Assembly: GCA_903901225.1 (NCBI GenBank)
Contig: CAIUQE010000008.1
Location: 1-52,896 of the forward strand
Direction: 5' to 3'
Source: Candidatus Omnitrophota bacterium
GTDB taxonomy: Bacteria; Omnitrophota; Gorgyraeia; Zapsychrales; Fredricksoniimonadaceae
DNA length: 52,896 nt
Under the pieces are notes generated by a model, which was given only the letters and a program-made list of their open reading frames with translations, had not been told where the DNA came from and made no database searches. The translations under genes were made by a program, and so were the position numbers. Each line of letters starts with the position of its first letter. The stretch's first letter is position 1. Shown in pieces: positions 49,104-52,896 of the stretch.

Positions 49104-50341
49104 GGCTTGCCTTTCAAATATTTAGCGACGGCTCTGGCCGCGGCTATTCCCGAAGCCCAGGCCCAGTGCAAATTGAATCCCCCGATGCGCCCGTTCACAT
49201 CCAGGACCTCACCCGCGAAATAAAGCCCTTCCTGCAGGCGCGAGGCCAGCGTCGCCCCTTTCAATTCCTTGAGGTCAACCCCGCCGGAAGTGACCTCGGC
49301 CCTGGCATATCCGGCCACATCCTTCAGGGGCAAGGCGAACGCGCGCAGGGCCGACAGGATCGCTTTTCGTTCATCCCGGGTCAACTGGCCGGCGGGACGC
49401 TGGGCGTCCACGCCCGCCGCTCCCAGAAGCACAACAACAAGCCGCTCCGGCAAAAGCGCTGTCAGGATATTCTTCACGCTGCGCGCGGCCAAAGCGGGAC
49501 GCAGGAAAAAATCCGTATCATCAGGTTTTATGTCGGGAAGAAAATCCACGCGGACCGCGCACCCGTGTTTCTCCCGGGCCGCGAGCCAATAGCCGCTCAT
49601 CTCCATCGGCGCGGGGCCGCTGAAACCTTCATGCGTGAAAAGCAAAGGCCCTTCAACGGAGCGAAGCTTGCGCTCCTCGGCCCACAAGGACAATCGGACC
49701 GGAAGAGTAATGCCGCTGATATTGCCAAAGGTGTCGGTTGACGCGATGAAAGGGACGAGCGCGGGATGCGTCGGGATAATATTATGCCCGAAAGCCTGAG
49801 CCAATCGGTAGCCGGCTCCGTCCGACCCTGTCGCCGGGTACGACAACCCACCCGTGGCGATAATGACAGCCCGTGCGGTAATGACAAAATCGTGCCCGAC
49901 GATATTAAAAGACCCGTCCTGCGTGACAATGGTATTCACCCGGTGTCCACAATCGATCCGCCCTCCATTCTCCCGCACCGCGCGCACCAGCGCGTCGCGC
50001 ACCGTCCTCGCCTTGTCATCCGCGGAAAAGAACTCGCCGGTTTCCTGCAGGGCCAGCGGCGCGCCGTGCGCCTCGAAAAAAGCAACCATCGCCCGCGGCG
50101 ATGCCGTCCCGAGGACATGGCGCAAGGTATGCGCGCAGCCGGCGGCATAATCTTTTTCGCTGACGCGGGCATTGGTAACATTGCAGCGGCCGCCCCCCGA
50201 GATCAGGATCTTCAGCCCCGGTTCTTTCTGCCCCTCCAGGACGCGCACGTCAAGCCCCAGGCGCGCGGCTTCGGCGGCCGCCATCAGCCCGGCCGCGCCG
50301 GCACCTATGATAGCAAGGTCGTGTACGGGACCTCCCGTCAT
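49100..50341 (-). CDS. HI0933/YhiN-family FAD-dependent oxidoreductase
   Basis: A 413-residue flavoprotein. The FAD-binding start is LAIIGAGAAGLMAAAEAARL, with GLKILISGGGRCNVTNARVS the family hallmark, then ATGGLSYPATGSDGAGYRLA, and a C-terminal VTSGGVDLKELKGATLASRL followed by GLYFAGEVLDVNGRIGGFNL. The family's function is not settled. It overlaps the DedA gene ahead and the DUF486 gene behind by ATGA. Confidence 0.93.
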   Translation of the reverse strand: MTGGPVHDLAIIGAGAAGLMAAAEAARLGLDVRVLEGQKEPGLKILISGGGRCNVTNARVSEKDYAAGCAHTLRHVLGTASPRAMVAFFEAHGAPLALQETGEFFSADDKARTVRDALVRAVRENGGRIDCGHRVNTIVTQDGSFNIVGHDFVITARAVIIATGGLSYPATGSDGAGYRLAQAFGHNIIPTHPALVPFIASTDTFGNISGITLPVRLSLWAEERKLRSVEGPLLFTHEGFSGPAPMEMSGYWLAAREKHGCAVRVDFLPDIKPDDTDFFLRPALAARSVKNILTALLPERLVVVLLGAAGVDAQRPAGQLTRDERKAILSALRAFALPLKDVAGYARAEVTSGGVDLKELKGATLASRLQEGLYFAGEVLDVNGRIGGFNLHWAWASGIAAARAVAKYLKGKP

Positions 50342-50904
50342 GACTTCGGCCGGAGAAACATTTTATAAACACTGAAGATAACGACCAAGGCAGCCCCGAC
50401 AACAAGGAAGATGTTGGTATATTTCACCAGGGCCGCGCCGAACAGGGCCAGCAGGAACAACCGCGGCACAACACCGATGAGCGTGCACACGACAAAAGGA
50501 ATAAAAGGCAACCGGACCATGCCGGCCGCGATCGAGAATACCTTGAACGGGATAACGGGGATCAGCCGCCCGATCAGGACGCTCCAGACCCCGTATTTGT
50601 TCGCGAACGCCTCGGCCTTCGCGATACGGTCGGGCGTGATAAAAATATATTTCCCGAACCTGACGATGAGAGGATACCCCCCGTGACGGCCGATCAGGTA
50701 GCCCAGCATCCCGCCGAGGGTCGAGCCCAGCGCCCCGAAGACCACGATCGAATAAAGCGGCAGCCCGATCGCGCCCGCGGCCGCGATGACAAGTTCCGAC
50801 GGGATGGGAATGACCGAAGACTCCAGGAACATGGCCGTGAACATGCCAAAGTCGCCGTACTGTAACATCAACTGCGTGATCTGTGGAGGAAGCGTATGTG
50901 ACAT
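50338..50904 (-). CDS. DedA/VTT-domain membrane protein
   Basis: A 188-residue DedA-family protein; members help recycle the lipid carrier undecaprenyl phosphate and other phospholipids. Conserved parts: FLESSVIPIPSELVIAAAGA with the membrane-embedded Glu, GALGSTLGGMLGYLIGRHGG, and RLIPVIPFKVFSIAAGMVRL with the conserved Arg and Pro. It stands 27 nt after the kinase gene. A link to the sugar clusters through undecaprenyl recycling is possible. Confidence 0.92.
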   Translation of the reverse strand: MSHTLPPQITQLMLQYGDFGMFTAMFLESSVIPIPSELVIAAAGAIGLPLYSIVVFGALGSTLGGMLGYLIGRHGGYPLIVRFGKYIFITPDRIAKAEAFANKYGVWSVLIGRLIPVIPFKVFSIAAGMVRLPFIPFVVCTLIGVVPRLFLLALFGAALVKYTNIFLVVGAALVVIFSVYKMFLRPKS

Positions 50905-50931
50905 ATTTATCCTTTTACTTGTTCCAGGGAG

Positions 50932-52683
50932 TTATTTCGCCTTTCCTTCAATGAGCCGCAACAGTTCCTTCGCGGCTTCCTCCGGGCCTTTCTGCTCCCA
51001 GCCCGAAAGCCCCAGGCGGGTACGGATCTCGCCCACAAATATCCCGCTTTTGAAAAAACCTTCAAAATAGCGCCGCGCCAGGACCTCGTGCTCCGCCTTG
51101 TACTGGACCGGGCCGAACACATTGGCAAAATACGAATGCACGAGCCCCGTGGACGTTGTCGTGCCCTTGCTCATGACAGTCCCGTCGCGGAACACCTCCA
51201 GGGCCTTCGCCTCATCCGCAAAACGCTTGATGACCGGATGGTCTTCGTCGATGGCGCTGTAATTGTTCGCGTAAAGGACAAAGTCGATCGCCTCGCCCTT
51301 GGTGAGCTGTTCGTACGTGGTGACCGGAATGATGATGCGCGCGTTGACCTGGTTCGCGCTCATGATGATCGCGCGGTCGATCTGCCCGAGGGCATACCCG
51401 GAGGGGAGGTCGTCCAGGCGCAGGAACGCCCCGGTCTCGGTGCCGTAACCCATCACCTTCCCATCGGGATTGATGCGGATGGAGCCCATGTCATCCGCGA
51501 TGACAATGATATCCTGGATGTATTTGTCGCCGAGCGCGCGCAAGGCCTCAAGGGTCTCCGACTTGCCGGCGCCGGTATCCCCAATGAAAAGGATGGTCCG
51601 GTCAATGTCGCCCCTGAGGATGATCCGCACCAGCGCGCCATGGAAAGGCAGGACGCCCCTTTTGATCATGATCACATTGTGCAGGGTCAGGATCATTTTC
51701 TTGAGGTAGCCGAAATAACCGAACTCGTTCTTGAGCGGCACGGCGCCCACCATCATGCCGGCCTCTTCGTCGTCGTAAAAGACCTGCCCCGACCCGAAAC
51801 GCGCCAGCGCGCTCTCGGGGACCCCGTACGCGAAGATCGCGTCGGGCGCCCGGTCCAGGTCACTGTCCTCGGCCATCTCGAAAAGATTGCACAAGGCATG
51901 GCCCAGTTCCGCGAAATCATAATGAAAATAAACAAGGATCACCAGCTCCCCCACCTTCGCGGGATAACATATCCAATCGCGGGAGCTGAACGTGAGGTCC
52001 TTCAGGGGATTTTCGCGCACGCGCTCGAAGCGCCCGGAACGCCTGTTCATCGGGGGATTGAGGATGAGCGGCGGATAAAGGAGCACCTGGCGCATGATGG
52101 AGACCCTGTTGAGCTCGGCGTAATCCCGTGTCTTGAAGGGAATGATCCTGTTGGCGGCGATCGTCGCGACCTCGGCGCCGGCCGCGACCTGCCGGTAGAC
52201 GCGGGGATGCGAACCCGTCACGTTCTCCTCGATGTCACGGTACATGCCGCGCACGAGGCCGGTCAACTGGCCGATGGTGGCGTTGAACGTGCGGTTCGGG
52301 CGCTTATCCCAGTCGCGCCCCTTGGGATCAGAAATGATAAAACGGTCAAAGCTGCGCCAGAAATTATAAAAATATTCAATAAGCTGGTTGAACGCGGACG
52401 TGTCCCGCAACAACACCTTGGCACCGGGGACCACATTGGGCACGAGAGCGGCCGGCATCTTGCGCAGGAACTTGAGCGCCTCGACGAGAACATTGATGTC
52501 TTCCCGACCAACGACCCGCTTGCCAAACACGTCCAGCAGGATAGAATTGCGCAACTCCAGTTTTTTGACAGCCGCCGTCACAACAGCGACAAAAAGATCG
52601 CTGTCCAGTATCTCGCCTTCCGTCTCGCAAATGCGGTCATGCACGTGAAGGATGATCTTGTCATTCCTGATATCATATTCCAT
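50932..52683 (-). CDS. HPr-kinase/PEPCK-like P-loop kinase, large
   Basis: A 583-residue cytosolic protein. The C-terminal half carries a kinase core of the HPrK/phosphoenolpyruvate-carboxykinase type: Walker A FIGDTGAGKSETLEALRALG near residue 375, then IADDMGSI, GTETGAFLRLDDL and QVNARIIIPVTTYEQL. The first ~330 residues have no motif I know. Compared with HPr kinase (about 310 residues) it is nearly twice as long, and no HPr gene is near. ATG 52683 has GGGGGAG six bases ahead; longer frames lack signals. Substrate unknown: protein kinase or PEPCK-like activity both fit. Confidence 0.8.
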   Translation of the reverse strand: MEYDIRNDKIILHVHDRICETEGEILDSDLFVAVVTAAVKKLELRNSILLDVFGKRVVGREDINVLVEALKFLRKMPAALVPNVVPGAKVLLRDTSAFNQLIEYFYNFWRSFDRFIISDPKGRDWDKRPNRTFNATIGQLTGLVRGMYRDIEENVTGSHPRVYRQVAAGAEVATIAANRIIPFKTRDYAELNRVSIMRQVLLYPPLILNPPMNRRSGRFERVRENPLKDLTFSSRDWICYPAKVGELVILVYFHYDFAELGHALCNLFEMAEDSDLDRAPDAIFAYGVPESALARFGSGQVFYDDEEAGMMVGAVPLKNEFGYFGYLKKMILTLHNVIMIKRGVLPFHGALVRIILRGDIDRTILFIGDTGAGKSETLEALRALGDKYIQDIIVIADDMGSIRINPDGKVMGYGTETGAFLRLDDLPSGYALGQIDRAIIMSANQVNARIIIPVTTYEQLTKGEAIDFVLYANNYSAIDEDHPVIKRFADEAKALEVFRDGTVMSKGTTTSTGLVHSYFANVFGPVQYKAEHEVLARRYFEGFFKSGIFVGEIRTRLGLSGWEQKGPEEAAKELLRLIEGKAK

Positions 52684-52775
52684 AAAGACTCCCCCTGATC
52701 CCGTGCGTTCTGTCAAAAGTTTTAGCTTTTGATTTTCTTATCTTCTGTCTTTTCAAACAGTTCTGATTATTACGC

Positions 52776-52804
52776 TTGTCTCCCCCCAAAGAAACGTTTA
52801 TTCT
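52776..52804 (+). promoter_or_regulatory. Promoter for the gene starting at 52828
   Basis: TTGTCT (52776-52781) and TATTCT (52799-52804) with a 17-base spacer. A strong AAGGAGG (52812-52818) follows, nine bases before the ATG. Confidence 0.5.
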
Positions 52805-52827
52805 GTTCCTCAAGGAGGCGAAAAATC

Positions 52828-52896
52828 ATGAACCAAATTTCTCGTTTTGTCATCTGGATCTGCGCCCGATTCAACAGGGAACAGATCGAACTTATC
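52828..52896 (+). CDS. Start of an unknown gene, cut by the window edge
   Basis: Twenty-three codons from ATG to the window end: MNQISRFVIWICARFNREQI and on. The frame is open and has a strong AAGGAGG site and a promoter ahead, so a real gene is likely. Too little is visible to name it; the amphipathic N-terminus is not a typical signal peptide. Confidence 0.7.
   Translation, partial: MNQISRFVIWICARFNREQIELI

Noticed and set aside
51088..52698. A 536-codon plus-strand frame opposite the HPrK/PEPCK-like gene
   Set aside because: Same shadow effect; the minus-strand protein has intact Walker motifs and a good ribosome binding site.

Overview
The window looks like a piece of chromosome from an uncultured Gram-negative bacterium with a GC-rich genome. 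It encodes an outer membrane lipid transport (Mla) system, a MipA/OmpV-type outer membrane protein, O-antigen-type sugar genes, long-form HisG, type I DAHP synthase and a large HPr-kinase/PEPCK-like protein. This combination fits Candidatus Omnitrophota or a neighbouring phylum. No rRNA or other phylogenetic marker is present to prove it, so the taxonomic call is an inference. Genes are packed tightly, mostly on the minus strand, with many 4-nt ATGA overlaps.

Layout. 1-3170 (minus): hisG, a 33-residue bS22/mS38-like protein, a TPR protein, ispE and tRNA-Gln, then a hairpin and the 5' end of a group II intron that runs off the left edge. 3308-4813 (plus): a SurA/PpiD-type foldase, followed by a REP element. 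4956-8059 (minus): lipoprotein, unknown gene, lone receiver domain, rmuC, pgeF, cutA. 8060-9424: an accessory patch with a DinD/BRO-type gene, a fragment resembling the Cas3 HD domain, and one solitary sequence resembling a type I-E CRISPR repeat. 9425-16842 (minus): dCMP deaminase, two RNA-modification enzymes, ABC-F, Smr, aminotransferase, DAHP synthase and a coiled-coil protein. 16951-20833 (minus): hybrid histidine kinase with a separate Hpt protein, HD protein, RlmB. 20867-23113 (minus): a small sugar-modification cluster. 23217-24958 (plus): two membrane proteins.

24963-26673 (minus): GreA, a PC4-like protein, YbaB/EbfC and the toxin-antitoxin pair MazEF. 26762-27760: REP elements around their RAYT transposase, plus two 27-nt palindromes. 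27827-35870 (minus): one unbroken gene string, trxA-panD-def-lipA-flippase-yacP-mlaE-lipoprotein-mlaF-mlaD-mscS-yggT-lamG, behind a good sigma70-type promoter. 35974-37810: a 41-codon ORF, a REP element, MipA/OmpV and a DUF3108 lipoprotein. 37884-39218 (plus): PIN-PhoH ATPase. 39219-48615 (minus): a surface-polysaccharide cluster whose WbpB/WbpD/WbpE/WbpG/HisH2/HisF2-like set predicts a 2,3-diamino sugar acid carrying an acetamidino group. 48774-52683 (minus): DUF486, a flavoprotein, DedA and the HPrK/PEPCK-like kinase. A new plus-strand gene begins at 52828 and runs off the right edge.

Most notable: the CRISPR-Cas relic, the RAYT/REP family with compensatory arm changes, the acetamidino-sugar cluster, an unknown lipoprotein built into the mla operon, and two short genes (2166-2267 and 35974-36099). 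No obviously new multi-gene defence or metabolic system was found. Gaps over 300 bases (8060-8416, 26674-27028, 35871-36241) are accounted for by promoters, relics, REP elements, palindromes and a short ORF.
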